A stretch of DNA of 64,000 nucleotides, taken from Fibrobacter succinogenes. GTDB taxonomy: Bacteria; Fibrobacterota; Fibrobacteria; Fibrobacterales; Fibrobacteraceae. The DNA is taken from contig CADCBQ010000013.1 in assembly GCA_902799745.1 (NCBI GenBank), forward strand, positions 55,280-119,279. The letters are read 5' to 3'. The position numbers were made by a program, and so were the translations under genes. Shown here one piece after another: positions 1 through 9,326 of this stretch (positions within the stretch are counted from its first letter, which is position 1; the number at the start of each line of letters is the position of its first letter). The notes beneath the pieces are model-generated. The model saw only the letters and a list, made by a program, of their open reading frames with translations, ran no database searches and was not told the origin of the DNA.

Positions 1-226
1 CATCGGGCACATGTCGCCCGTGTATGACAACATATACTCCGACAGGCTTTAAATTGTCGCCCGACACATAACCAAATGTTGGTATTTCGTCTCGGTGCAT
101 GTCAATTCGATTGCACCCTTTATAGCGCCTGTCTGGATTTTTCTGTGATTCCCAACACAAATCTATAGGCTTTTCCTTGCGGGCAAAGCTAATGGATCTA
201 TGGTAATTTTCAGAAAAAAAGCGCAT
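1..226 (-). CDS. partial hypothetical protein (N-terminus only)
   Basis: A reading frame runs on the minus strand from an ATG at 226-224 off the left edge with no stop in 75 codons. The translation begins MRFFSENYHRSISF and later reads IPTFGYVSGDNLKP, a balanced composition that looks like protein. I do not recognise the family. There is no good Shine-Dalgarno site, but many genes in this window lack one. The 163 bases up to the divergent GH5 gene at 390 are AT-rich and probably hold both promoters. The main doubt is length: a 75-codon open frame can occur by chance. Confidence 0.45.
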   Translation of the reverse strand, partial: MRFFSENYHRSISFARKEKPIDLCWESQKNPDRRYKGCNRIDMHRDEIPTFGYVSGDNLKPVGVYVVIHGRHVPD

Positions 227-389
227 TTATGAGAAAAATAGCAAAAAAAAGCCAAAACAGGGCACGATACACCCGATACACCTGTACAAAAACAGGCCAA
301 TTCACTAAACTCATTACGTCCATTTAATAATAGATTAAGGGTAAAAGGGAATTGGGACAACCCAAGGTTTCAAACAAAATGAGGTTCAT

Positions 390-2408
390 ATGAATTTCAA
401 GACTAAATCAAGTTTAGCACTCTCTGCAGCGGCACTTCTCTTCTTGAGTGCCTGCGGTGACGATTCCAGCAAGTCGGCAGCACCCGACGAACAACCGGTT
501 ATTAATCCGACTGATTCTACAACAACTCCTACCCCGCTTCCGAATGATTCCACAAGGATTCCGGCAGACTCTACCGCAAACCAACCCGACTCTACCGTAA
601 CCCCTTCGGACACAACGAATAAGGAACCTTCTACCAATCCTAACGAAGGCTCCATCACTCCTGCCACAGGCAAGGGTCTCTTGGTTGATGACTTCGAAGA
701 TGGCGACAACCATTCAACTGCATTAGACGATTATTGGTACACTTACAACGACAACGATAATGACGGAGCCTCTGTCATCACGACTCCCGTAAACGAAGAC
801 GGAGATATTGTCGCCGGCGCCGTCAATAACGGTTCCAACTATGCATTGCAAGTCAACTATACACTCGACAAGGGCGAATACGCATACGACCCGTATGTGG
901 GTTGGGGAATCCAGGTTGCCCTCGACGACGCCAACGGTCGTTTCGGTGGCATTACCTACTGGTACAAGGGAGGCGCTCACGAAGTCCACATCGAAGTAAG
1001 CGACGTTAAGGACTACGATGTTCACCTGGCCAAGGTCAAGGCCTCTCGCACCTGGACACAGGCTGTCATCCGCTTTAAGGATTTAGTCCAAGGCGGCTGG
1101 GGCGAAGAAGTCGCATTCGACGCCAAGCACATCAAGGCTATCAGCTTCCAAGCCAAGGGCGGCGCCAAAGTCACTAGCGATTCGCTCTTTATCGACAACA
1201 TTTACCTGCAAGACACCTCTGAGGTCGAAGCAGACAAGCCCGATATGGAAATCAAGGATCCGGTCATTCCGACTGTTGAATTCACCGAAACCGAAATCAC
1301 AGTCACAAACCCGCTGCAGGCAAAGGCCATGAAGTACCTGAACAAGGGTATCAACTTTACCAACTGGCTTGAAAATGCCGACGGCAAGTTCAAGAAATTC
1401 GTCTTCGACGAAACCGACATCAAGCTTTTGGCAGACAACGGAATCAAGAGCCTCCGCTTGCCCATTGACCTCGACCTGTACGCCACCAACCGCGACGCAT
1501 TCGTCAAGGACACCACGGGAACCGTCGAACTCAAATTCGATGACGACTCCCTGTTCATGGTTCTCGATTCCTTCGTAGAATGGACCGGCAAACATGGCAT
1601 TTCGTTCGTGATTGACTACCACGAATATGACAATAGCTACAACGCTACCAGCGCCAAGGATAACAAGTATATCCAAATGATGGCTGAAACTTGGAAGCAT
1701 GTAGCCGCCCACTATGCCGAAAACACTCGCGAAGACATTTTCTTCGAACTGCTGAACGAACCCGACATGTCTAACGGCAAGGTGACCGCCGCCCAGTGGA
1801 CCGTTGCCGCACAGGCCATGATCGATTCCATCCGCAGCGTCGACAAGAAACACACGATTCTCTTTGGTGATGCCCAGTGGTATTCTATCAGTTTGCTCGC
1901 CAAGCGTACCCCGTTCACCGACGACAACATCATCTACGTGATTCACACCTATGAACCGTTCGCCTTCACCCACCAGGGTGGTTCCTGGACCGACTACGCC
2001 ACCATCAAGGGAATCCCGTTCCCCTACGATCCGGCCAAGTGGTCTACGGTTTCTGGCGATTTCGGTGTCACCAAGAGCACTCAGAGTTACGTGAAAACGA
2101 ATATCAAGAACTACTACAAGACCGGCAGCAAGGAAGCCATCTTGGAACAGATTCTCAAGGCCAAGAAGTGGGCAGCCACCAACAATGTTCCGGTCATCAT
2201 CAACGAATTCGGCGCATTGAACCTCCGCTCCACGGCTCAGGACCGCTTGAACTACCTGACCGCCATGCGCGAAATCTGCGACACGCTCCAGATTCCTTGG
2301 ACGCACTGGGGTTACACCGGAAACTTCTCGCTGTTCGAAGGTGAACTTAAGGGCACCAAGCTCATCGACGGCATCGACAAGGCCCTTGGCCTCGGCGTTG
2401 CAGAATAA
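390..2408 (+). CDS. GH5 endoglucanase-like lipoprotein with CBM11-like module
   Basis: Predicted surface-anchored glycoside hydrolase acting on beta-glucans of plant cell wall. It starts with a lipoprotein signal peptide (lipobox LSAC, Cys22) and a Ser/Thr/Pro/Asp-rich linker to about residue 95. A beta-sandwich resembling CBM11 follows (about 98-280, with the typical VDDFEDGDN opening). The rest is a GH5 TIM barrel (about 310-670). The two GH5 catalytic glutamates are visible: acid/base in LLNEPD near residue 457 and nucleophile in INEFG near 606, with VIHTYEPF and IPWTHWGY between and after them. Start ATG has GAGG five bases upstream. It is monocistronic, closed by a strong terminator. The exact GH5 subfamily and substrate (cellulose, mixed-linkage glucan, mannan) cannot be read from motifs alone. 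Confidence 0.9.
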   Translation: MNFKTKSSLALSAAALLFLSACGDDSSKSAAPDEQPVINPTDSTTTPTPLPNDSTRIPADSTANQPDSTVTPSDTTNKEPSTNPNEGSITPATGKGLLVDDFEDGDNHSTALDDYWYTYNDNDNDGASVITTPVNEDGDIVAGAVNNGSNYALQVNYTLDKGEYAYDPYVGWGIQVALDDANGRFGGITYWYKGGAHEVHIEVSDVKDYDVHLAKVKASRTWTQAVIRFKDLVQGGWGEEVAFDAKHIKAISFQAKGGAKVTSDSLFIDNIYLQDTSEVEADKPDMEIKDPVIPTVEFTETEITVTNPLQAKAMKYLNKGINFTNWLENADGKFKKFVFDETDIKLLADNGIKSLRLPIDLDLYATNRDAFVKDTTGTVELKFDDDSLFMVLDSFVEWTGKHGISFVIDYHEYDNSYNATSAKDNKYIQMMAETWKHVAAHYAENTREDIFFELLNEPDMSNGKVTAAQWTVAAQAMIDSIRSVDKKHTILFGDAQWYSISLLAKRTPFTDDNIIYVIHTYEPFAFTHQGGSWTDYATIKGIPFPYDPAKWSTVSGDFGVTKSTQSYVKTNIKNYYKTGSKEAILEQILKAKKWAATNNVPVIINEFGALNLRSTAQDRLNYLTAMREICDTLQIPWTHWGYTGNFSLFEGELKGTKLIDGIDKALGLGVAE

Positions 2409-2436
2409 TAAATAAGCTTAAACATCAACTCCTTAG

Positions 2437-2471
2437 AGCCGCGTAACCATCCCAGGTTGCGCGGCTTTTTC
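2437..2471 (+). terminator. intrinsic terminator after GH5 gene
   Basis: A 12-bp stem, AGCCGCG with AACC pairing GGTT and CGCGGCT, closes a six-base loop (2449-2454) and is followed by a T-rich run. It lies 29 bases after the GH5 stop codon. Confidence 0.9.
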
Positions 2472-2499
2472 CTCCCTTTTTTGTATATTGTAGTTAACT

Positions 2500-5400
2500 A
2501 TGCGTGCGTCTATTTCGAGTTTTGTATTTCTTGTAACGGCAAGTGTTTCAGCCTTCGCCGTAGGCTTTTACGGCAACAACAGCGACATTCGCTGGAAGGC
2601 CGCAAGCACCGACCATTTCAACTTTGTTTACCCCGCCGAATACAGCTCGCACGCATCAAAAGTTTCCGCTTACGCCGAAGCCGTCTACGATTCCGTCGTA
2701 AACCGCTACCATCACGATTTACCCGGCCGCGTCAGCGCAACGCTCAACAATGCCCTTTACAGTAACGGCAACGCCATTCCAAGCGAAAACTCGATCAACC
2801 TCTGGCTCACCAACTGGGACTTTAAAATCCGCAGTAGCCATGGTTGGCTTTCCGACGTAGTCACCCACGAATTCAGCCACCTGGTCAGTATCGAAAACGC
2901 AAGCAAGTTTAAGCCGAGCATTTACGGTCTGCAAGTCAGCTATACCGACTACTACAACGAACGCACTACGCAAGATTTTGCAAGCTTAATCCCTTTTACA
3001 TTGCAACCGCTCTGGCTTGCCGAAGGAACTGCGCAATACGAATCGAGCCGAATGGGCTTTGATGCCTGGGATACCCACCGCGACATGTTGCTTCGCGTGG
3101 CAGCCCTGAACGACAGCCTCCTTACGCTCCCCTACATGCACGACTTTTCGGACAACTCGCTGTTCGCCGAACTCGGGCCCTACACGCAAGGTTTTTCGCT
3201 CGTACGCTATATCAGCGCCACCTATGGCGAAGACGCCATGCCCAAAATTTGGCACGAGATGTCCAAGTACAACAGGCTCACGCTCAATGGCGCCATCAAG
3301 AAGGTTCTCGGCTTAAGCGAGCAGGAACTCTACGATAACTGGAAAAAAGCCATTACCGAACAATACAAGGCCCAACGCGATTCCCTGGGCACGCTTGTAG
3401 AAGGCACCAAGATGACCGAAGGATCCTTCTGGCAAGATTTCCCGGTGGTCGCAGGCAAAAACCTTTACGGCGTTTCAAACTTTGGCGGGCTCTGGTTCGA
3501 TGGCGGACTTTTCAAAATGCCGCTAGAGCCCAAAGACACAAGCAAGAAAGATGAAGTTGTCGACGGCGTTGAAATCGGCGAAATCACCGTCGAAAATGAA
3601 AACGCTGATTCTACGATTGAAATTGGCGACTATGCCAAGCATGGTTTCAAGCTCAAAAAGCCTTGGCTCGACAAGGGCATCGATGTTTACGAAGACAGCG
3701 TACAAGGCCCGATGCTCGCTTACGTGAACTACCAGAACCGCGACAAAGATGGCCACGCCCACTTCGATATTGCCGTAAGCGATACCAACAAGAATTCCGT
3801 AACGGTCACCTATCTCGCCGACGCCGTCTATCCGGCCATCGACAAGCAGGGCACCACGATAATCTTTGCCATGCGTGAACCTTACAGCACACGCTTCAAA
3901 CTTGCCAAGGTTCCGTTCCCGAAAGACATCAAGGATTACACCTCCGAAGATCCGGTTGACCTCTTTGTCCCGGATTCCAAATTTGACTACTACAACATTT
4001 ACAGTCCCAAGTTCAGCCCCGACGGCAAGCGCATCGCTTTCGGATTCTTTGACGACAAGACCCGCGGCATCGCCATCATCGATAGCGACGGCAAGAATTT
4101 CAAGATTGTCTCGACCGAAGGCTTTGACGAACGCGACGTGAACTGGATTGACGACGACAAGATTGTTTTCGCAAGCAACCGAAACGGAATCTTCAACCTT
4201 ATTGAAAAGACTCTTTCGACAGGTGCCGAGCGCCCGCTCACAAATGTGGTCGGCGGCGCATTCACTCCGGCTCTTGCAGGCGACACGCTCTACTTTACCG
4301 AATACGACAAGGACGGCTTTTCACTCTATAAAATGGCCTACGGCGCCACCCCGATGGTCGACGACACCACCGTAACCGTGACCGAGCGTGACAGCGTCAT
4401 TCGGGTTGCAGACACCACATGGAATTGCCCCGATAGTGTCATCCCAAGCAACGTCGAAGGATCTGATTCCTGCGCCAAGGTTCCCGCTGTTGCCCTCCGC
4501 GATTCCATTCTGAAAATCACAGACACTACGCGCACCGTTACGCAAAAGCCAGCAGACGCCCAGATAACTCTTCGCGGCACACTCCCTACCCGCATCGAAA
4601 AGCCTCTTGAAATCGCCGATGTCGAATTCGCCGGTATCGAACGCGACTACAAGCCCATCCCGAACATTCCGCTATTTGTTCCGATGCTTGTATTCAGCGA
4701 AAACGCGCCCGACCTCACCGTCTTTGGCAACGGCAAACTCAAAGTCAAGGCAGGCCTTGCCGCCATCATCAGCGACGCTCTCAAGAAGAACACCGTGCAA
4801 ATCGGATTCCTGCTGGAACTCGGCAACGGCATTGACTACATCAACGGCGACGGCCTCAACCCCGAACAAGAAAAAGAATTCTTCGTTTCTTGGGAAAACA
4901 AGAGCACGCCACTGGATCTCTCGCTCAGCTACACCTACGCCAACTATACCAGCAAAGACACACTCCGCTACGAAGATGTACGCGCCAACGGAGGCGACAG
5001 CATCGGCATTACCCACTACGCCATTCCGATGCAAGCCATTATGGCAGGAGCCGGCTACAGCATCTTCAAGAGCATTGACACATTGCAGGTTGCTGTCGGC
5101 TACGACTGGGCAAACTTCAACCTCTACGAAGACAATTTCGACTGGACTTACCAGAAACGCTTAAGCCTGCTCGTCGCCCTCGGCCTTTACGGCGACCATG
5201 CCGAAGGCTCCGAAATCAACGGCCAAGGCAACGGAATGCGTCTGTACCTGCAGTCCTCCAATTCCGACCTGTACCGTCCAGGTACATTCGCCGAAAGCTT
5301 TACGGTTAACTCCAACGGAAAAATCACGCCCAAGTACCGCAACTTCCACATCAACGAAGTCGGCCTGAATCTTTACGGCAGCATCCAGAGTCCGCTTACC

Positions 5401-5955
5401 GGCGCCCGCCTTGCGGCCGGCGGAAAAATCGCCGGCGTGTACAAGTGGAGCACCGACGCCAAGCAAGATACTCTCGACTCTTACTACTACGACGCTCTAT
5501 TCCTTGAAGGCTACCCCTACCTGCGCAACTCCGAAAATTACACCCTCGCCGGCATGCGCACCGCCATCGCCGAACTCCACTACCTATTCCCGGTATACGA
5601 CGACTGGCGCAAGAGCGCCTGGATCTTTGAAACGCGCAGTTTCTACATCGACTTGTTCTCGCAAATGGGTGCCGCCTGGAACGGCAAATGGTACGACACC
5701 GACAAGCTCACCGACCACCGTTTCTGGGACCGCTCCGTGGGCCTCACCTTCCGCATGAGCAACCGAATCTTCTACAGCGTTCCGTTCGACATCTCGCTCA
5801 CACTCGCCCGCGGCCTAAGCCGCATCGGCGAAGACGAAAACTTGCACGGTGGCGAAAAGCTCACACCGATCGACCTTCCGGTCATTCCCGAAAGCATCGC
5901 CCCCACCCGCATCAAGTTCTCCATCGGAATGGGGTTCATAAATTCATGGCAATGA
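2500..5955 (+). CDS. outer-membrane metallopeptidase / beta-propeller / beta-barrel protein
   Basis: A large exported protein (1151 aa) with three visible parts. After a signal peptide (cleavage near AFA-V, residue 20) comes a gluzincin-like peptidase region with HEFSH at 124-128 and a downstream WLAEGTAQY segment whose Glu lies near 175, as in peptidase-MA-like domains. Residues about 490-640 carry TolB/PD40 propeller repeats (FSPDGKRIAFG, VFASNRNG). The C-terminal third, from about 730, is rich in alternating aromatic beta-strands and resembles a surface-antigen or BamA-type barrel. Start ATG 2500 has no Shine-Dalgarno but has TATATT ten bases upstream. A repetitive element is embedded in frame at 4438-4463. 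The stop codon sits in the loop of a 13-bp hairpin. Its function is unknown; proteolysis or processing at the outer membrane is inference. Confidence 0.75.
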   Translation: MRASISSFVFLVTASVSAFAVGFYGNNSDIRWKAASTDHFNFVYPAEYSSHASKVSAYAEAVYDSVVNRYHHDLPGRVSATLNNALYSNGNAIPSENSINLWLTNWDFKIRSSHGWLSDVVTHEFSHLVSIENASKFKPSIYGLQVSYTDYYNERTTQDFASLIPFTLQPLWLAEGTAQYESSRMGFDAWDTHRDMLLRVAALNDSLLTLPYMHDFSDNSLFAELGPYTQGFSLVRYISATYGEDAMPKIWHEMSKYNRLTLNGAIKKVLGLSEQELYDNWKKAITEQYKAQRDSLGTLVEGTKMTEGSFWQDFPVVAGKNLYGVSNFGGLWFDGGLFKMPLEPKDTSKKDEVVDGVEIGEITVENENADSTIEIGDYAKHGFKLKKPWLDKGIDVYEDSVQGPMLAYVNYQNRDKDGHAHFDIAVSDTNKNSVTVTYLADAVYPAIDKQGTTIIFAMREPYSTRFKLAKVPFPKDIKDYTSEDPVDLFVPDSKFDYYNIYSPKFSPDGKRIAFGFFDDKTRGIAIIDSDGKNFKIVSTEGFDERDVNWIDDDKIVFASNRNGIFNLIEKTLSTGAERPLTNVVGGAFTPALAGDTLYFTEYDKDGFSLYKMAYGATPMVDDTTVTVTERDSVIRVADTTWNCPDSVIPSNVEGSDSCAKVPAVALRDSILKITDTTRTVTQKPADAQITLRGTLPTRIEKPLEIADVEFAGIERDYKPIPNIPLFVPMLVFSENAPDLTVFGNGKLKVKAGLAAIISDALKKNTVQIGFLLELGNGIDYINGDGLNPEQEKEFFVSWENKSTPLDLSLSYTYANYTSKDTLRYEDVRANGGDSIGITHYAIPMQAIMAGAGYSIFKSIDTLQVAVGYDWANFNLYEDNFDWTYQKRLSLLVALGLYGDHAEGSEINGQGNGMRLYLQSSNSDLYRPGTFAESFTVNSNGKITPKYRNFHINEVGLNLYGSIQSPLTGARLAAGGKIAGVYKWSTDAKQDTLDSYYYDALFLEGYPYLRNSENYTLAGMRTAIAELHYLFPVYDDWRKSAWIFETRSFYIDLFSQMGAAWNGKWYDTDKLTDHRFWDRSVGLTFRMSNRIFYSVPFDISLTLARGLSRIGEDENLHGGEKLTPIDLPVIPESIAPTRIKFSIGMGFINSWQ
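4438..4463. repeat. REP-like GTCATCC...GGATC element inside a gene
   Basis: This stretch carries the same end pattern (GATCCTTC ... GGATGAC read on the minus strand) as the elements at 28957-28994 and 32306-32346. Here it is read in frame, giving VIPSNVEGS between the propeller and barrel regions of the host protein. That part of the protein is otherwise low-complexity and probably tolerated the insertion. Confidence 0.55.
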
Positions 5956-6066
5956 GCCATGAATTTATAGCTGCATCTACGGCTCGGTCATGTACAAACC
6001 TTCGGTTTGTCCGCGACTCTCGCCTTGCGATGTAGTTGTCAACAGTTGGCAATAGCCAACGAGCGA
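5938..6066. repeat. intergenic hairpin array
   Basis: Three perfect inverted repeats occur in about 125 bases between convergent genes. A 13-bp stem at 5938-5950/5956-5968 has the upstream gene's TGA in its 5-base loop. The second is ACAAACC/GGTTTGT around a TTC loop (about 5994-6010). The third is GTTGGC/GCCAAC around AATA (6045-6060). None is followed by a clear T-run, so they are not classical terminators, although the first could end transcription. The style resembles the array at 19140-19280. Confidence 0.6.
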
Positions 6067-6067
6067 A

Positions 6068-6520
6068 CTAAAGTTCACCGTATTTTTGTTTGGGTTTGAC
6101 TTCGCCGGGGAGCAATTGCCCCGGACTTGTACGCATACCGTCTTTACCGGTAAAGTTCGGATTATACTGCTTGACCTGAGCCTTTTTCTGTTCAGCCTGC
6201 AAGTCCAGCATATGCCGTTCCCATTCCTGCATAGCCTGGTCCAGTTCCGCGCGGGCATTGAGCATCAGTTCCTTGAGCTGCATCAACTCAAGCATTTTGT
6301 CACGCTTCATAATCCAGAGCTCTTCTTCTTCGGGCATACGTTCGATATTAAAGAGCAGGTTCAGGTAATCTTCTTCAGCTTCACGGTACGCCTTTTCCAT
6401 TTCCTTATAGACCATGTAACGGTCATCGACCATCGTCTGTTGCGGCGACGGATGCGAGGCACAGCCAACCATGACAAGTGCCGCTAAGAGAAACAATTGT
6501 ACACTAAAGAACTTATGCAT
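6068..6520 (-). CDS. coiled-coil lipoprotein of unknown function
   Basis: A 150-aa protein with a lipoprotein signal (MVGCAS, Cys20) followed by a long Glu/Lys/Leu/Met-rich helical region (about 30-120) that should form a coiled coil, and a basic Pro/Gly-rich tail. I do not recognise the family. It is the last gene of a reverse run of three lipoprotein genes (7937 to 6068) and is separated from its upstream neighbour by 61 bases of low-complexity repeat. A periplasmic or envelope-associated structural role is plausible but not shown. Confidence 0.7.
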   Translation of the reverse strand: MHKFFSVQLFLLAALVMVGCASHPSPQQTMVDDRYMVYKEMEKAYREAEEDYLNLLFNIERMPEEEELWIMKRDKMLELMQLKELMLNARAELDQAMQEWERHMLDLQAEQKKAQVKQYNPNFTGKDGMRTSPGQLLPGEVKPKQKYGEL

Positions 6521-6529
6521 AGGCCCTTA

Positions 6530-6590
6530 AAATGCGAAATGAATAATGAACAATTAATAATTACTCATTTCACATCACTAATTACTCATC
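6530..6590. repeat. low-complexity AATTACTCAT direct repeats
   Basis: This AT-rich spacer contains repeated AATTACTCAT and near copies (TAATAATTACTCATTTCAC and following). The last copy overlaps the stop codon of the gene at 6582. It is similar in style, though not in sequence, to the repeats at 13250-13354 and 63799-63830. Confidence 0.5.
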
Positions 6591-7496
6591 ATTCTCCGGT
6601 TTCTTGATCGTATACAGTCTTTCGAGCGTAATCTGGCTCTTGAAGGTCGCGGTGTCCTTCGTATCGGGGTTCACCATCGTGTGCACACCGACCTTGACCT
6701 CACGTTCCTGGCAAGGCACGCCCGTAGTCGGGTCGATCATGACTTCGAACTGGGTCTGGTATTCCGCCTTAAGGCCCTTGTTATACTTCTTGAAGTGTTC
6801 GGGAACAATATTGCTATTCACATGCTGTTCCCAAATGTAGTACGGGAAGCTTTCCTTTTCTTGCAGGTAAACAATGTAATCGAGGCAGCGACGATGGTCT
6901 CGGTTTTCAAAACCCTTCACCACCACGGAGTCCACCTGAATCAAGGCAAAGTTCAAACGGCCCTGGTCTTTGAGCATCTGCGTAATGTTCCCCTTGGTCG
7001 GCACTTCGCCCAAAAGCATGTGGTCCATTTCCCAGCGGTGCTTTTCGAGGCGCCTCAAGTGCGGCTTGTAATCCGGATTCAAGAGCTGCTTACGCCAAAC
7101 TTCAGGCATCGGAATGCGCGCAAGAAGCGAATCGTACCCGTCTTCAAGACCATCAACCGTCTTCACTTCGCGGTCAATAGCCGCCAAATCCACAGACTTA
7201 ACACGCCAAGCAAGTTCCGAGGGCATGTAATTCTTCAAGTAACCACGCGACTTGTCCATCACGTAATCACGGTGCACCTTCAAGGTATCGCCCGCATTGG
7301 AATACGTCAAGTTCGCATAGGCGGCAGTCACCGTACCCATCTGTTCGTTGCCGTTCAAGTCTATAGTCGAAAAATAACCTTCAGCATAAAGTTCCACCGA
7401 AACAGGGGCATCCACCTTATAGCTTACATTTACTTTAGATTCACCGCAACCGCCGAGTACCAAGGCAGCTGTGACTGCGCACAATAATTTTTTCAT
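6582..7496 (-). CDS. lipoprotein of unknown function
   Basis: A 304-aa protein with a clear lipobox (LGGCGE, Cys17). The mature part starts with a beta-rich segment (KVNVSYKVDAPVSVELYAEG), has a charged helical middle and ends in another beta-rich stretch. No known domain is recognisable. It starts 3 bases after the upstream lipoprotein's stop codon, so the two are surely co-transcribed and probably act together in the envelope. Confidence 0.75.
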   Translation of the reverse strand: MKKLLCAVTAALVLGGCGESKVNVSYKVDAPVSVELYAEGYFSTIDLNGNEQMGTVTAAYANLTYSNAGDTLKVHRDYVMDKSRGYLKNYMPSELAWRVKSVDLAAIDREVKTVDGLEDGYDSLLARIPMPEVWRKQLLNPDYKPHLRRLEKHRWEMDHMLLGEVPTKGNITQMLKDQGRLNFALIQVDSVVVKGFENRDHRRCLDYIVYLQEKESFPYYIWEQHVNSNIVPEHFKKYNKGLKAEYQTQFEVMIDPTTGVPCQEREVKVGVHTMVNPDTKDTATFKSQITLERLYTIKKPENDE

Positions 7497-7499
7497 GAA

Positions 7500-7937
7500 T
7501 TACCGATTCTTAATCAACAAAATTTGTTTGGTCATCAAAACCTTGCCGTCACCGCGTACTTCGATTACGACAGGGCCAGGTTCCTTCTTGCGGCAGAGTT
7601 CTCGTGCCGTCATCAGGCCACCATGGCGAGACTTTCCTTGCAGCGTATAGACACCCTGCTTTTCGTTCACGGCCACTTCGTGGTTCCAGATTTCAGGACC
7701 CTTGTTTGCAAGCGTACCTTCGTAGAAGGTCGTCTTGAGCATTGCAAAGTCAAAATTCGTTCCATAACGGAACTGCACAATAAGCGGGTCGTTCATTTCG
7801 AACTCGCTTGCGGTATCAGCGATCACATCTAGGTTGACATTCCATTCTCTGCCACACAGGATCGCCGTATCCTCTACATTACATCCCACAATCAGGCAGG
7901 CCAAGGCCGCCATCATTGCAACGAACCATTTTTTCAT
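7500..7937 (-). CDS. small lipoprotein, first gene of lipoprotein operon
   Basis: A 145-aa lipoprotein (lipobox LIVGCN, Cys19) with a beta-rich body and no recognised family. The internal pairing of Cys28 (ILCGREW) and Cys near residue 115 (ELCRKKEPG) could form a disulfide. It has one of the best ribosome-binding sites in the window (AAGGAGG, 7 bases from ATG). It leads the three-gene operon 7937-6068; all three products are lipoproteins without recognisable homologues here, which suggests one envelope complex. Confidence 0.75.
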   Translation of the reverse strand: MKKWFVAMMAALACLIVGCNVEDTAILCGREWNVNLDVIADTASEFEMNDPLIVQFRYGTNFDFAMLKTTFYEGTLANKGPEIWNHEVAVNEKQGVYTLQGKSRHGGLMTARELCRKKEPGPVVIEVRGDGKVLMTKQILLIKNR

Positions 7938-7987
7938 ACACGCCTCCTTGTACGCACTTTTAAACTAGTAAAATACCCGTTTATCGG

Positions 7988-9199
7988 CTATCTCGAAAGC
8001 ACAAACAACATTTCCAAATGGGGTGTCTGGGGGTAAAAAGCGAATCCTTCGGCCTTTTTCAAGGCAAAACCGGCGTCTCTGAACCTCGAAAAGTCCCTCG
8101 CAAGCGTCACCGGATCACAAGAAACGTAAATCAGGCGATTCACCGAGCTTTTCACGATAGCCTCTAGCGCTGTCGGCGGAAGCCCTGTTCGCGGAGGGTC
8201 CACAATCAAAGTCGCAGGCACATCAACCACGTTCTCGGCAAGCCAATCTTCTGCCGGAGCGGAGACGTTATCTGCAGACAAATTAAAATCTGCATGCTTT
8301 AGGCAACCTTCATCGCGTTCTACGGTCGTAATTTTCTTGAACTTGTCCTTCAGAATCGCGGCAAAGAAACCGACGCCGCTGAACAAGTCAATAAGCCATG
8401 CGTCACTTGCCTCGCCGCAAGCAATGCCTTCGTCTACCGCATTCTGCACGGCAGTCACAAGTTCCGGCAAAAGCGAAAGGTTGCTCTGGAAAAACACCGA
8501 GGCGTCCGAACGGATTTTCTTGCCCGCAATTTCGACAACACTCACGGCATTTTTTTCAAAGTCGGCGGCAGGCATTCCCTTATAGAAATAACTGACCTTC
8601 CCCGCCCCGTTATCGAATAAATTCACGTCCAGTTCAAAATTCCTGGGCGGGCGCTTAGAAGCCTTTATCGATTCTTCAAAAATCTTCGCCGCATTTTCTT
8701 TCAGGAATGCATTGAGCGCAGGCGTAAGCACCGGGCAGTTAGCAAACGGAATAATCCCGTTGCTTTTTTGCATGCGAAATCCGTAACTGACCTTGCCGCT
8801 TTTGGCGCGAGCAATTACTACGCGGGCGCGGTTTCTATAACCCCACGCAGGTCCGGTATGAATCTTGAAATCTTCGGGCAATTCGACATGGGCAATGCGC
8901 CTAAAGTTTTCGCGTTCCACAAGCGCCGAGCAAGCGGCCTGTGCAGAACTTTCCAAATGCTGCAAGCTGCACCCACCGCACTTGCCATAAAGAGGGCATC
9001 TCGGCTCCGCGCGGTCAACACTCTTTTCAGTGATTTTAATCACCCTACCCCGCGTAAAATCTTTCTTGTTCTGCAAGATTTCGACCTGGCAAAGTTCGCC
9101 AGGCAATCCACCTTGCACAAAACACACGCGTCCATCAGGGAGCCTGGCCATGCCTTCGCCCCCTTGCACCATTTTTTCTATGCGGAGTTCATAAATCAC
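7988..9199 (-). CDS. rlmD: RNA (uracil-C5)-methyltransferase, TrmA/RlmD family
   Basis: SAM-dependent enzyme that makes 5-methyluridine in RNA. An N-terminal TRAM domain precedes the iron-sulfur cysteines (CPLYGKCGGC). The methyltransferase core shows DLFSGVGFF (SAM binding), DPPRTG and the catalytic-cysteine motif VSCDP near the C-terminus. The longest frame begins at 9229, but I prefer GTG at 9199: a TATATT promoter hexamer lies at 9211-9206, 6 bases upstream, and the TRAM domain then starts naturally (VIYELRIEKMVQGGEG). Which uridine is modified (23S U1939, U747 or tRNA U54) cannot be decided from the sequence. Confidence 0.9.
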   Translation of the reverse strand: MIYELRIEKMVQGGEGMARLPDGRVCFVQGGLPGELCQVEILQNKKDFTRGRVIKITEKSVDRAEPRCPLYGKCGGCSLQHLESSAQAACSALVERENFRRIAHVELPEDFKIHTGPAWGYRNRARVVIARAKSGKVSYGFRMQKSNGIIPFANCPVLTPALNAFLKENAAKIFEESIKASKRPPRNFELDVNLFDNGAGKVSYFYKGMPAADFEKNAVSVVEIAGKKIRSDASVFFQSNLSLLPELVTAVQNAVDEGIACGEASDAWLIDLFSGVGFFAAILKDKFKKITTVERDEGCLKHADFNLSADNVSAPAEDWLAENVVDVPATLIVDPPRTGLPPTALEAIVKSSVNRLIYVSCDPVTLARDFSRFRDAGFALKKAEGFAFYPQTPHLEMLFVLSR

Positions 9200-9326
9200 G
9201 ACCCAAATATAACATTTCACGCTGTTCACATTAGTTTTCAGCCGTAACCACTTTCCACTCTCCGCCCCCTACCTTATCCCCCTTAAAAGGTTTAGATTTA
9301 TTAAAAAAACAACTAAGGATGTTTTT

